A stretch of 64,000 bases of DNA from Anaerotignum sp. MB30-C6 (GTDB lineage: Bacteria > Bacillota > Clostridia > Lachnospirales > Anaerotignaceae): positions 2,294,001 to 2,358,000 of the forward strand of contig NZ_CP133078.1 in NCBI RefSeq assembly GCF_030908465.1. The letters run 5' to 3'. The translations under genes and the position numbers were made by a program. Numbering within the stretch: position 1 is the first letter of the stretch; the number at the start of each line of letters is the position of its first letter. Below are positions 12,563 through 20,890 of the stretch, piece by piece. A model generated the notes under the pieces. That model was not told the DNA's origin, made no database searches, and saw only the letters and a list, made by a program, of their open reading frames with translations.

Positions 12563-12687
12563 CAAAATCCCCCCCAAACACAAGTATAGTCTTTCATACA
12601 TTTTTTTGAATGCTTCATTGATATAACATTCGGCTATAGCCCAGACAAAGTTTCGACTATGGCTTTTCACTAATTTCTTTTAAGCAT

Positions 12688-12716
12688 ATTGTAAAACCGA
12701 CTAAAAAGGCTTTCAA
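12688..12716 (-). promoter_or_regulatory. Promoter of the EcsC-family gene
   Basis: TTGAAA (12716-12711), 17-base spacer, TACAAT (12693-12688). It supports the downstream GTG start at 12562 with a leader of about 120 bases. Confidence 0.68.
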
Positions 12717-12750
12717 ATTATTCTAACACTAGCTGTCTTAGTTGAAACAA

Positions 12751-12772
12751 AGACCGCCCAAAAGGACGGTCT
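12751..12772 (-). terminator. Terminator of nfeD-floA
   Basis: Stem AGACCGTCC/GGGCGGTCT with a TTTT loop, followed by TTTGTTTC, 27 bases behind the floA stop. Confidence 0.82.
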
Positions 12773-12798
12773 TCTCTCTACTTACTTGTAAGTTATTC

Positions 12799-13806
12799 TT
12801 ATGCTTTCCCGTTAGGCTCATTCTTGGGTTTAAACATATTTGTCAAGTCTGCTGTCCCAACGTTGTTCTTCATATTTGTATCAGCTTGAACATTTTGCAT
12901 GCGGTAATAATCCATTACACCCAAATTTCCGTTGCGCAAAGCTTCTGCCAAAGCCATAGGTACTTCTGCCTCTGCCTCTACTACCTTGGCCTTCATATGT
13001 TCAACCTCTGCTCTCATTTCCTGTTCTTTCGCAATAGCGGTTGCACGACGTTCTTCAGCCTTCGCTTGGGCAATCTGTTTGTCAGCTTCAGCTTGCTGAA
13101 TTTGAAGGTGGGCTCCGATATTTCTGCCGATGTCAACATCCGCAATATCAATGGAGAGGATTTCAAATGCAGTACCATTGTCCAAGCCTTTTGATAACAC
13201 TGTTCTGGAAATTAAATCAGGATTTTCCAAAACACTCTTATGGCTTTGGGAAGAACCAACCGTCGTAACAATACCCTCACCAACTCTGGCAATAATAGTT
13301 TCCTCTCCTGCACCGCCGACTAATCGGCCAAGATTAGCACGAACGGTAACCTTTGCAATTACCTTTACCTCAATTCCATTAATAGCCACCGCTGAAATCC
13401 AAGGTGTCTCGATGATTTTGGGTGTAACACTCATGCGAACAGCCTCAAATACATTTCGACCAGCCAAGTCAATGGCCGCAGCTCTTTCAAAAGAAAGGTC
13501 CAGGTTTGCTCTGTGGGCAGCAATCAATGCGTCAACAACATTGTCTACTCTACCACCAGATAACAAATGAGACTCTAGCTGATTTGCATTAACATTCATG
13601 CCCGCCTTCTGTGCTTTAATCAAAGGACGGATGATTTTATCTGCTCTAACACGGCGTAAACGCATACCAATTAATGAGAAAATACTAACTCTTACACCAG
13701 CCGATACCGCTGAAATCCATAACCCCAAAGGTACAAAACTCAAAAAAATCAATACAACGACGATGACAACAACAAGTGGTAGTGCCACCGGAATCCACTC
13801 AAACAT
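12799..13806 (-). CDS. floA: Flotillin-like protein FloA
   Basis: The 335-residue protein has an N-terminal hydrophobic hairpin (about 6-35) that anchors it to the inner leaflet, an SPFH/PHB-type domain, and an Ala/Glu-rich coiled stretch ([20 protein letters not shown], about 233-290) that drives oligomerisation. It matches the UPF0365/YqfA family that organises functional membrane microdomains in Firmicutes. It is coded 28 bases behind nfeD, the standard partner, and ends with a terminator. The role in membrane order, protein secretion or sporulation signalling is inferred from B. subtilis. Confidence 0.95.
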   Translation of the reverse strand: MFEWIPVALPLVVVIVVVLIFLSFVPLGLWISAVSAGVRVSIFSLIGMRLRRVRADKIIRPLIKAQKAGMNVNANQLESHLLSGGRVDNVVDALIAAHRANLDLSFERAAAIDLAGRNVFEAVRMSVTPKIIETPWISAVAINGIEVKVIAKVTVRANLGRLVGGAGEETIIARVGEGIVTTVGSSQSHKSVLENPDLISRTVLSKGLDNGTAFEILSIDIADVDIGRNIGAHLQIQQAEADKQIAQAKAEERRATAIAKEQEMRAEVEHMKAKVVEAEAEVPMALAEALRNGNLGVMDYYRMQNVQADTNMKNNVGTADLTNMFKPKNEPNGKA

Positions 13807-13834
13807 TATAATGCCTCCCTTAATAAATAATAAA

Positions 13835-14305
13835 TTATTGTTCTTCCTCCCATTCCTTTACGGTTACCGTCTTTCCGGAAATTTGAACTACTTTGACTGT
13901 TTTGTCCCTGTCTATAAAATCCCCCAAAGAGCTAACGTCAATACTCTTTCCTTCAATTTCCGCAATGCCATACGGTCTTAGTGTAGTTTGTGTTGTACCA
14001 ATCTTACCAATTAAGCCTGCAAGCTTTGACTCGTCAAAGTCCTGCGCCTCTTGGCGGTCGTGTAAAACCACTTTGTTATACAACCCACTTCTTTTTGCCA
14101 AAAAAAGCATAATAACAAAAAGAAGAATCAGCAACAAAAGCATAACAAAAAAAACGACGATACCATACATTTTTGCGGCCAGTATTGTAGAGCATAACAA
14201 AGAAATTATACCAAAAATGCCAAACACGCCAAAACCGGGTATCAGCATTTCCGCAAAAACTAAAACAAGTCCTAATATTGCCAACACTCCGATCCAAGGT
14301 AACAT
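13835..14305 (-). CDS. NfeD family membrane protein
   Basis: The 156-residue protein has four hydrophobic segments in the first 100 residues (start [17 protein letters not shown], with the family motif [11 protein letters not shown]) and then a C-terminal OB-fold domain ([16 protein letters not shown] to KTVTVKEWE). It is the short form without the ClpP-like protease domain. NfeD proteins are coded next to flotillins and are thought to assist their assembly. AAAGGAGG precedes the ATG. It is the first gene of the nfeD-floA pair. Confidence 0.92.
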   Translation of the reverse strand: MLPWIGVLAILGLVLVFAEMLIPGFGVFGIFGIISLLCSTILAAKMYGIVVFFVMLLLLILLFVIMLFLAKRSGLYNKVVLHDRQEAQDFDESKLAGLIGKIGTTQTTLRPYGIAEIEGKSIDVSSLGDFIDRDKTVKVVQISGKTVTVKEWEEEQ

Positions 14306-14897
14306 AGCTTTCCTCCTTTCTCAAAAACCAATTCCATCTCTAATAGTATTAAATAAAGTAAAAAAAGCTCTTTCTTACAATATCTATATATTTTTAAATA
14401 TCTTACCATATTGGAATAGGGATAACAATAAATTTTTATAAACGTAAAAAACGCTTAAGAAATGAATCTATCATTTATGCAGTTCAATCCTTGGTCATAT
14501 ATATAGGCTCTCCAAAAATCCTAGAGCTATTATTTTAATATTTATAATAACTCTTTATTCTCATACCAATAAATTTTTACAGTGATTTACTTGCTTTCTA
14601 TTCTTTTATGGACAAAAAACCTCTACTCACTTAGGCAATAAATCATAATTCTCTCATAACTCCAGTTCTTTTCTTAGCAATGCAATACTTATTATTGATG
14701 TTAGAAACTGCAATGGTCAGAATGTTTTTATTCCCACTTCATTTTAACTAAAATACAATCTTTTTTTCGGGAATAAAATACGAGGCAAATTACATTTCCA
14801 TTTATCGTAAAAAACTTTATTGTATACAGCAAGAATGTTGTTCCCTACCACTACTCATTTTTCATGAAATATGTATCCCCATTAATTAGGTAGAAAA
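14306..14897. other. AT-rich intergenic region without recognised genes
   Basis: About 590 bases. No open frame with a Shine-Dalgarno sequence, no tRNA and no recognisable riboswitch was found. The end next to nfeD should hold that operon's promoter, but no convincing -35/-10 pair was seen. Confidence 0.6.
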
Positions 14898-14922
14898 GGG
14901 AACCTATTTCCTATAGGCTCCC
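14898..14922 (-). terminator. Terminator of the yneA-like gene
   Basis: Stem GGGAGCCTA/TAGGTTCCC with a 7-base loop, then TTTTCT on the minus strand, 15 bases behind the stop. Confidence 0.8.
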
Positions 14923-14937
14923 TCACTTACTTCTTTT

Positions 14938-15252
14938 TTATTTTCTCGTAGGAACAATTATACTCTCACCAGACCTTATGTTCCCAGAACGCATCCCATT
15001 TATCTTCATGATTTCAGAAATCATATGTTCTATTTTTTGTTCCTCATCTTTGTACTTCTCAGCAATCTTCCAAAGAGTATCTCCACTATGAATCATTACA
15101 CATTCATAATAAACTTCCCCATCCTTCCCCTTCTGTGCCGCCAGGGCCAAGGGTCCAAGACAAATAATCATAGTCAATGTTAGCAGTAACAATATTTTTT
15201 CTCGAATCATTCTTGACTTACCAACCACTTTTCTCATTAAACACTGATTCAT
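14938..15252 (-). CDS. LysM-domain protein, YneA-like cell-division suppressor
   Basis: The 104-residue protein has a hydrophobic segment (about 17-38) and then one LysM domain (MIHSGDTLWKIAEKY to SGESIIVPT, about 53-101). Divergent placement beside lexA, size and domain order match YneA, the SOS-induced inhibitor of cytokinesis in Bacillus. LysM would bind peptidoglycan outside the membrane. The ATG follows AGGGGG by 10 bases. A TTGACA-17-TATTAT promoter with a LexA-type half site inside the spacer lies upstream, so SOS control is likely. Division inhibition is inferred from context. Confidence 0.84.
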   Translation of the reverse strand: MNQCLMRKVVGKSRMIREKILLLLTLTMIICLGPLALAAQKGKDGEVYYECVMIHSGDTLWKIAEKYKDEEQKIEHMISEIMKINGMRSGNIRSGESIIVPTRK

Positions 15253-15297
15253 ATAAAACGCCCCCTAGTCGAACATATCTTTCTTTTTTATATTTTC

Positions 15298-15326
15298 ATA
15301 ATATCCGAACTAACATTCTTTGTCAA
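15298..15326 (-). promoter_or_regulatory. Promoter of the yneA-like gene with internal SOS-box
   Basis: TTGACA (15326-15321), 17-base spacer, TATTAT (15303-15298). The spacer contains AGAAT-GTTA-GTTCG, an 8/10 match to the CGAAC-N4-GTTCG LexA box, so LexA would block RNA polymerase directly. Confidence 0.78.
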
Positions 15327-15345
15327 TAAAAACTTTATTTTTTTC

Positions 15346-15385
15346 CGAACATAGGTTTGATTTTATACTTACTCTGTGTTATACT
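15346..15385 (+). promoter_or_regulatory. lexA promoter with SOS-box
   Basis: CGAAC-ATAG-GTTTG (15346-15359) matches the Gram-positive LexA box in 9 of 10 positions and overlaps the -35 TTGATT (15357-15362). After a 17-base spacer comes TATACT (15380-15385). This gives autoregulation of lexA and, by read-through, of nadE. Confidence 0.85.
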
Positions 15386-15472
15386 ACAAAAAAAGGAAAA
15401 TTATATCTTTTCCTACGACGTATTGTATAAATTTTCGTAGTCTACAAAGTCTATATATAAGGAGTGTTACAA

Positions 15473-16084
15473 ATGATTGATTTGTCCCCAAAACAAAGGC
15501 AAATTTTGGAATATATGAAGTCAGAAGTTAGAGAAAAAGGCTATCCCCCTTCGGTAAGAGAAATCTGTGAAGCCGTTGGTTTAAAATCAACCTCAACGGT
15601 GCATGGCCACCTATCACGTTTGGAGAAAAAAGGGCTTATCCGACGAGATCCCACCAAACCTCGTGCCATTGAAATTTTAGCTCCGGATTTTTGTGAGTCG
15701 CCTCAAAGGGAGTTGATTCACGTCCCCATCGTCGGTAGTATAACGGCAGGTGTGCCTATTCTTGCTGTGGAAAATATTGAAGATACTTTCCCCATTCCCA
15801 TTGAATATATCCATAATGATACGGTTTTCATGCTTCGAGTAAAAGGTGAAAGTATGATTGAAGCTGGGATTTTTGATAAGGATTTAATTCTGGTTCGCCA
15901 GCAAAACACTGCCACTAACGGTGATATTGTTGTTGCTCTCATCGAAGATTTTGCAACAGTAAAAACCTTTTATAGAGAGAAAGACTTTATTCGTCTTCAG
16001 CCGGAAAATTCAGCAATGTCCCCTATAATCGTCCGTGATGTGACAATCTTGGGAAAAGTAATCGGTTTATTTAGAAAATTCTAA
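15473..16084 (+). CDS. lexA: LexA repressor
   Basis: The SOS repressor, 203 residues. Residues 1-65 are the winged helix ([21 protein letters not shown]). The self-cleavage bond is Ala92-Gly93 (ITAGVP), and the Ser127 (KGESMIE) and Lys164 (TVKTF) catalytic pair is present, so RecA-stimulated autocleavage should work. The ATG at 15473 has AAGGAG nine bases upstream; the in-frame GTG at 15464 touches that Shine-Dalgarno and is rejected. It is divergent from the yneA-like gene and is followed after 12 bases by nadE. Confidence 0.97.
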   Translation: MIDLSPKQRQILEYMKSEVREKGYPPSVREICEAVGLKSTSTVHGHLSRLEKKGLIRRDPTKPRAIEILAPDFCESPQRELIHVPIVGSITAGVPILAVENIEDTFPIPIEYIHNDTVFMLRVKGESMIEAGIFDKDLILVRQQNTATNGDIVVALIEDFATVKTFYREKDFIRLQPENSAMSPIIVRDVTILGKVIGLFRKF

Positions 16085-16096
16085 GGAGTGTATACC

Positions 16097-18037
16097 ATGT
16101 TTAATTATGTAAAAGTTGCAGTTGCCGTTCCAAAGTTAAAAGTTGCAGATTGCATTTATAATAAACAGGAAATCATATCTATCATTCAGGAGGCAGAAGA
16201 AAAAAAAGTAAAGGTTCTCACCTTTCCCGAGCTTTCTGTTACGGCCTACACCTGTGCAGACTTATTTTTTCAAACACCTTTACTTTCTGCCGCAGAAAAA
16301 GCAGTTGCAGAAATCGCAGAAAAAACGAAAGATATAGATATGCTGGTTTTAATTGGCGTTCCAGTATTAACTGATAATCAGACTTTTAACTGTGCCGCTC
16401 TTTTGCATAAAGGGAAAATTTTAGGTCTTGTTCCCAAAACACTCCTTCCTAATTATAGCGAATTTTATGAGGAACGATGGTTTGCATCTGCCGATGACTT
16501 AATTAAAGAAGAAATTACTTTTGCTGGACAAGTTGTACCCATAGGCGGGGATCTTATCTTTTCTGCAGAAAATATCCCAAACCTTAAGGTTGGCGTTGAA
16601 ATTTGCGAAGATTTGTGGGGGCCCATCCCTCCAAGTTCCTATTTAAGCCTCTATGGTGCTACGGTTTTGTTAAACCCCTCAGCCAGCAACGAATTGGCAG
16701 CAAAACCTGGCTATCGTCATCAGCTCATAGCACAGCAGTCCTCTCGTTGTCTTGCTGCTTATGCATATGCATCGGCAGGCATTGGGGAGTCTACACAGGA
16801 TGCCGTATTTAGTGGCCATAGTATGATCTATGAAAACGGTGTTCTTCTTGGGGAAACAGCGTCCTTCTCCCGTGAAAATCAGCTCGTTTGCGCTGATGTG
16901 GATCTGGAATTACTGGCAAGTGAGCGTCGTAAGCATACAACTTATATGTCCCAGCTAGTAAAACCCGATGCACAAAGATTTTATCGTGAAATCAAGTTTT
17001 CAATGGTTGAGGGTGAAATTGGCGAGTTTTTACGCCCAATCACAGCAAAACCTTTTATTCCTGCTGACGATGCTTCTTTAAGCAAGCGTTGTCATGATAT
17101 ATTTATGATTCAAACAACAGGCTTGGCTCGTCGTATGGAGCATGTTCAGGCAAAAACCTTGGTTATTGGCATTTCAGGCGGCTTGGATTCTACCCTCGCC
17201 CTTTTGGTTTGTGTAAAAGCTTGTGACTTCTTAGGCCTCTCCAGAGACCATGTTTTGGGTGTTACTATGCCTGGCTTTGGCACTACTGATCGCACCTATC
17301 AAAATGCTATTACATTGATGAAGTCTCTGGGCATAGCCATAAGAGAAATCCCCATTCGTGATGCAGCCATGCAGCACTTTAAAGATATTGGTCATGATCC
17401 ATCTGTCCATGATGTTACCTATGAAAACACCCAAGCTCGTGAACGTACACAGATTTTGATGGATATTTCCAATCAAACAGGAGGCATTGTAGTAGGAACT
17501 GGAGATTTGTCCGAGCTTGCCTTAGGCTGGGCAACTTATAATGGCGACCATATGTCCATGTACGGTGTGAACGCTGGCATACCTAAAACCTTGGTTCGTG
17601 TCTTAGTAAATTGGGTTGCAAGCACAGGCGAGTTGGATGCAAAGGCTTCAGAAATCCTTTTAGATGTACTGGATACCCCAGTAAGCCCCGAGTTGCTCCC
17701 TCCCGATGAAAATGGCCAAATCAATCAAAAGACAGAAGACTTGGTGGGGCCTTATGAACTTCACGACTTCTTCTTATATCAAATTATTCGTTTCGGCTTT
17801 TCTCCCGCCAAAGTACTATTCTTGGCAGAGCAGGCCTTTGGGCAAGCGTATACTAGAGAAACTCTTTTAAAATGGCTAAGAAATTTCTATCGCCGATTCT
17901 TTACACAACAGTTTAAGCGCTCTTGCTTGCCAGACGGCCCTAAAGTTGGTGCCCTTTGCCTCTCCCCAAGAAGCGATTGGCGTATGCCAACAGATGCCTC
18001 CAACAGAATCTGGATGGACGAAGTTGAGAAACTATAA
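16097..18037 (+). CDS. nadE: Glutamine-dependent NAD+ synthetase
   Basis: The enzyme makes NAD+ from deamido-NAD+, ATP and glutamine. The 646-residue protein has an N-terminal nitrilase-type glutaminase with the triad Glu45 (FPELS), Lys114 (VPKTLLP) and Cys170 (EICEDLWGP), and a C-terminal synthetase with the ATP-PPase loop ISGGLDST (about 358-365) and TGDLSELALGWATYNGD. The ATG at 16097 lies eight bases behind AAGGAG; the in-frame GTG overlapping that site is rejected. Co-transcription with lexA is likely, since only 12 bases separate them and no terminator intervenes. Confidence 0.97.
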   Translation: MFNYVKVAVAVPKLKVADCIYNKQEIISIIQEAEEKKVKVLTFPELSVTAYTCADLFFQTPLLSAAEKAVAEIAEKTKDIDMLVLIGVPVLTDNQTFNCAALLHKGKILGLVPKTLLPNYSEFYEERWFASADDLIKEEITFAGQVVPIGGDLIFSAENIPNLKVGVEICEDLWGPIPPSSYLSLYGATVLLNPSASNELAAKPGYRHQLIAQQSSRCLAAYAYASAGIGESTQDAVFSGHSMIYENGVLLGETASFSRENQLVCADVDLELLASERRKHTTYMSQLVKPDAQRFYREIKFSMVEGEIGEFLRPITAKPFIPADDASLSKRCHDIFMIQTTGLARRMEHVQAKTLVIGISGGLDSTLALLVCVKACDFLGLSRDHVLGVTMPGFGTTDRTYQNAITLMKSLGIAIREIPIRDAAMQHFKDIGHDPSVHDVTYENTQARERTQILMDISNQTGGIVVGTGDLSELALGWATYNGDHMSMYGVNAGIPKTLVRVLVNWVASTGELDAKASEILLDVLDTPVSPELLPPDENGQINQKTEDLVGPYELHDFFLYQIIRFGFSPAKVLFLAEQAFGQAYTRETLLKWLRNFYRRFFTQQFKRSCLPDGPKVGALCLSPRSDWRMPTDASNRIWMDEVEKL

Positions 18038-18070
18038 AAATGTTAACTATCCCAAATTCTTTTACTGGGC

Positions 18071-18112
18071 AAAAAAAGTGTCAATTGTAATTCAACAATT
18101 GACACTTTTTTT
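18071..18112. terminator. Bidirectional terminator between nadE and the sensor kinase gene
   Basis: Perfect 18-base arms (AAAAAAAGTGTCAATTGT and its complement) with a 6-base loop, with T-runs on both strands. It overlaps the end of the kinase gene by two bases. Confidence 0.93.
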
Positions 18113-19526
18113 ATTCATCAGATAACTTCAGCGAGAATATAAAGGTGCTTCCTTCCCCCTCCTCGCTTTTCACTGTAATCCCCTCATTATGTGCCTGTAA
18201 AAATTCTCTTACAATGGCTAGTCCAATACCACTTCCATGCATATCTTGGTTGCGGGTTCGGTCTGCCTTGTAAAAGCGATCGAAGATATACTTCTGGTCT
18301 TCTTTGCTTATCCCAGTCCCATGATCCTTAATAGAAACCAGAACTTTTTTACGCTCTGTTCTTGTGGTCTCTACCTCAATTAAGCCGCCAACGGGAGAAA
18401 ACTTCACTGCATTACTCATTAAGTTTTGAATAACACGGGAGATTTTGCCTATATCTCCATGAACCATTGTAACCTGATCCGCAAAAATGGCTTTTATTAC
18501 TGCATTTTTTTCGTTGAGTTGGGGCTCAAGTAAGTTGATATTGTCTCGAATCAGTTCGTTTAAATCAAAATCCGATTCATCCAAAATAATCTTACTGCTT
18601 TCTGCTCGGCTTAAATCCACAATACCCTCCGTCAGACGGGAAAGTCGAACCGTTTCCTCCAATACAATTTGCAAATATTTTTCTTGTTTTTCCGTAGGTA
18701 CTGTTCCATCTAACATAGCCGTTAAAAAACCCTGCATAGAAGTAAGGGGCGATCGCAAATCATGGGACACATTGGCAATAAAATCCCGCCTTGTTTTGTC
18801 ATTATTTTGAAGGCTCTCTGCCATGTCATTAAAGCTTTTTCCAAGCTGTCCTAACTCGTCATTGCTCGTAATTTTTACCCTCTGCTCAAAATTTCCGCTG
18901 GCAATTACCTTTGCAGCCTCGTTCATTTCCTGTATTGGCTTCGTCATTTTATGAGAAGTTACATAACTAACTGCTACAGCAAAAAGAAATACTAAAAAAA
19001 TACTGGCAATACCCACTTGATACATTTGATATAAGGACTGCTCCATTTCCGGCATAGAGCGACACATAAAAATCCCTGCCATCTGCCCCACTGAAAGAGG
19101 ATATCCCACCACAAGGGTTGGCACATTAAACAAAACCGTTGCCTTCGTCTCCATAGATACAATATTCCCGCCTTTTACCCCTTCCACTAGCTCCTGATAA
19201 GCAAAGGATTGGCCAATCATCATTTCGTCAAGACCTGGAGAAGCTAAAACTACAACCCCATTTTCATTGACCATCAAAATTCCTGCCCCCATATACTCTT
19301 CTAAAACCTGTAGCTCATAACTTAAATTATTCAAATTCCCAGTTCTGTAAGCATTGGTAAAAGCAACGGAAACTTTCCGCCCCTGTTGAATCAGCTCATC
19401 CCGCTTTTCTTTCATATAGTGCTGCGTATAAACTACAGAAAGAATTCCGCCTAATACCAGTACGCAAACAAGAATAGTACCAATATATTGCAGCATCTGT
19501 TTTTTTACAATTGACTCTTTCCGCAT
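18111..19526 (-). CDS. Sensor histidine kinase (PhoR/ResE/WalK type)
   Basis: The 471-residue membrane kinase has one segment near residues 12-32, an extracellular part of about 130 residues, a second segment near 165-185, then HAMP, HisKA (NVSHDLRSPLTSM, phospho-His near residue 253) and HATPase with N-box (LMSNAVKFSP), DHGTGIS and GSGIGLAI. The ATG at 19526 follows GGAGG; the longer frame from 19661 is not supported. The likely partner is the OmpR-type regulator at 20153-20839. The two are separated by a gene on the other strand, so this kinase needs its own promoter. The signal is unknown. Confidence 0.9.
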   Translation of the reverse strand: MRKESIVKKQMLQYIGTILVCVLVLGGILSVVYTQHYMKEKRDELIQQGRKVSVAFTNAYRTGNLNNLSYELQVLEEYMGAGILMVNENGVVVLASPGLDEMMIGQSFAYQELVEGVKGGNIVSMETKATVLFNVPTLVVGYPLSVGQMAGIFMCRSMPEMEQSLYQMYQVGIASIFLVFLFAVAVSYVTSHKMTKPIQEMNEAAKVIASGNFEQRVKITSNDELGQLGKSFNDMAESLQNNDKTRRDFIANVSHDLRSPLTSMQGFLTAMLDGTVPTEKQEKYLQIVLEETVRLSRLTEGIVDLSRAESSKIILDESDFDLNELIRDNINLLEPQLNEKNAVIKAIFADQVTMVHGDIGKISRVIQNLMSNAVKFSPVGGLIEVETTRTERKKVLVSIKDHGTGISKEDQKYIFDRFYKADRTRNQDMHGSGIGLAIVREFLQAHNEGITVKSEEGEGSTFIFSLKLSDE

Positions 19527-19604
19527 TATTTTACCTCCAAAGTTACGCAAAAAACTTCCAAAATCGTGGAATAATGTTATAATAAAAATATCTATCCCAC
19601 AAGA

Positions 19605-19636
19605 AAGGAGAGAACGGTCAAACCGTTCACAATTCC
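19605..19636 (+). promoter_or_regulatory. Shine-Dalgarno separated from the start codon by a hairpin
   Basis: AAAGGAG (19605-19611) lies about 26 bases before the only plausible ATG (19637). Between them stands GAACGGT-CAA-ACCGTTC (19612-19628), a perfect 7-bp hairpin. If it folds, the effective spacing becomes about 8-9 bases. No ATG, GTG or TTG is present nearer the Shine-Dalgarno in any frame that continues. TTATAATA at 19577-19584 may be the -10. Confidence 0.6.
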
Positions 19637-20008
19637 ATGACAAAAAAACCAAATCAAACACAAAATCCTAACAAAAGAAAATTTTCCACCTCTGATATCA
19701 TCTTAATGTTACTTGGCGTATTTATTCTCATTCGCACCCCATGGTCGAATATGACTAGCTTCTATTACCTTCTTTTTTTCCTCTATATTTTCTGTATCAT
19801 GATGCGCATTTCGAATCTGCGAAAACAGCATGGGAAAAAAGAGGAAATGATGCGTAAACAAGCTGAAAGTCAGGAAGAGATCAATACTCTGGAAAATAAA
19901 GGTGATGAGGAAGCTACCTCCATGGAAATTACCGATGAAGTTATAAACACTTCATCAGAACAAGAAAATGTTCAAGAAAACACTGATTCAGAAGAAAATA
20001 AGTTATAA
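19637..20008 (+). CDS. Small membrane protein with acidic tail, unknown function
   Basis: The 123-residue protein begins with a basic, Asn-rich tail (TKKPNQTQNPNKRKF), has two hydrophobic segments (about 20-38 and 42-58) and ends in a long Glu/Gln/Asn-rich acidic tail. No domain is recognised. It lies between a response regulator and a sensor kinase gene and is read in the opposite direction. It is divergent from the kinase (111 bases between starts), so the two may share a regulatory region. It ends in a clear terminator. An accessory role in the two-component system is only a positional guess. Confidence 0.7.
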   Translation: MTKKPNQTQNPNKRKFSTSDIILMLLGVFILIRTPWSNMTSFYYLLFFLYIFCIMMRISNLRKQHGKKEEMMRKQAESQEEINTLENKGDEEATSMEITDEVINTSSEQENVQENTDSEENKL

Positions 20009-20038
20009 GTAAAAAATAACTTTATATTTACACATAAG

Positions 20039-20068
20039 ACGGCTGTCCATGAACAGCCGCCTTTTTTT
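20039..20068 (+). terminator. Intrinsic terminator
   Basis: Stem GGCTGT/ACAGCC extended by flanking GC pairs, followed by seven T, about 30 bases behind the 123-residue gene. Confidence 0.85.
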
Positions 20069-20152
20069 CTATCTTACTATGTTCCTATTTACCAAGAACC
20101 TGCTCCTCACCGAAAGCATCTAGGCAATGCTGTAATCACCCTACAATTTTAA

Positions 20153-20839
20153 TCATCTTTGGCCAAATTTGTACCCAACACTCCAAACGGTCAAAATACC
20201 CCATTCGTCGTCCTGGTTTAACTTTTCTCTGATTCGCTTCACATGGACATCCACCGTTCTCGTGTCCCCAACATACTCGTAACCCCAAATCTGGTCTAAA
20301 AGCTGTTCCCTGGTAAAAACCCGATTGGGATGCTCCGCCAGATAGTATAAAAGCTCAAATTCCTTGGGAGGGAATTCTAGCCCTTTCCCATGATAGGAAA
20401 CAGAGTAATTCGACATGTTTATTTCTAAGTTAGGATACCTTAAAATGTTGGAATCACCACTCTGCTTTGGTTCATAGCGCCGTAAAACCGCCTTGACCCT
20501 GGCCACTAATTCTTTCGAATCAAAGGGTTTCACAATATAATCATCAGCCCCAAGTTCTAGTCCAAGAACCTTATCAAAGGTTTCCCCTTTGGCTGTCAGC
20601 ATAATAATTGGTACATTGCTGGTCTTGCGAATTTCAGTACATACTTGATACCCATCTAATCCTGGCAACATCAAGTCCAAAATAATTAAATCTGGTTTAA
20701 CCGCCCCAGCCTCCTTCAATGCCTCTCTGCCGTCGTAAGCTTCCTTGGTATCATAACCTTCTTTCTCCAAGTAAAGAGAAATCAACTCGGCTATATGTCT
20801 GTCGTCATCAACAATTAATATCTTTTGTTTCCCGCTCAT
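20153..20839 (-). CDS. OmpR/PhoB-family response regulator
   Basis: The 228-residue protein has a receiver domain (acidic pocket DDD at 11-13, phospho-acceptor Asp55 in LIILDLMLPG, Thr/Lys in MLTAKGE) and a winged-helix DNA-binding domain (FPPKEFELLYYLAEHPNRVF to TRTVDVHVKRIREKL). The ATG at 20839 follows AGGGGTG; the upstream GTG lies inside that site. It is 51 bases behind mutS2 and may be transcribed with it. The kinase at 18111-19526 is the likely partner, although the genes are not contiguous. Target genes are unknown. Confidence 0.93.
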   Translation of the reverse strand: MSGKQKILIVDDDRHIAELISLYLEKEGYDTKEAYDGREALKEAGAVKPDLIILDLMLPGLDGYQVCTEIRKTSNVPIIMLTAKGETFDKVLGLELGADDYIVKPFDSKELVARVKAVLRRYEPKQSGDSNILRYPNLEINMSNYSVSYHGKGLEFPPKEFELLYYLAEHPNRVFTREQLLDQIWGYEYVGDTRTVDVHVKRIREKLNQDDEWGILTVWSVGYKFGQR

Positions 20840-20890
20840 GAAGATCACCCCTCTATCAATGGTCTACTTCAGGTCTACTTCAGGTCTACT

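Noticed and set aside
12742-13570. Open frames antisense to floA
   Set aside because: Shadows of the conserved floA coding sequence; no ribosome sites.
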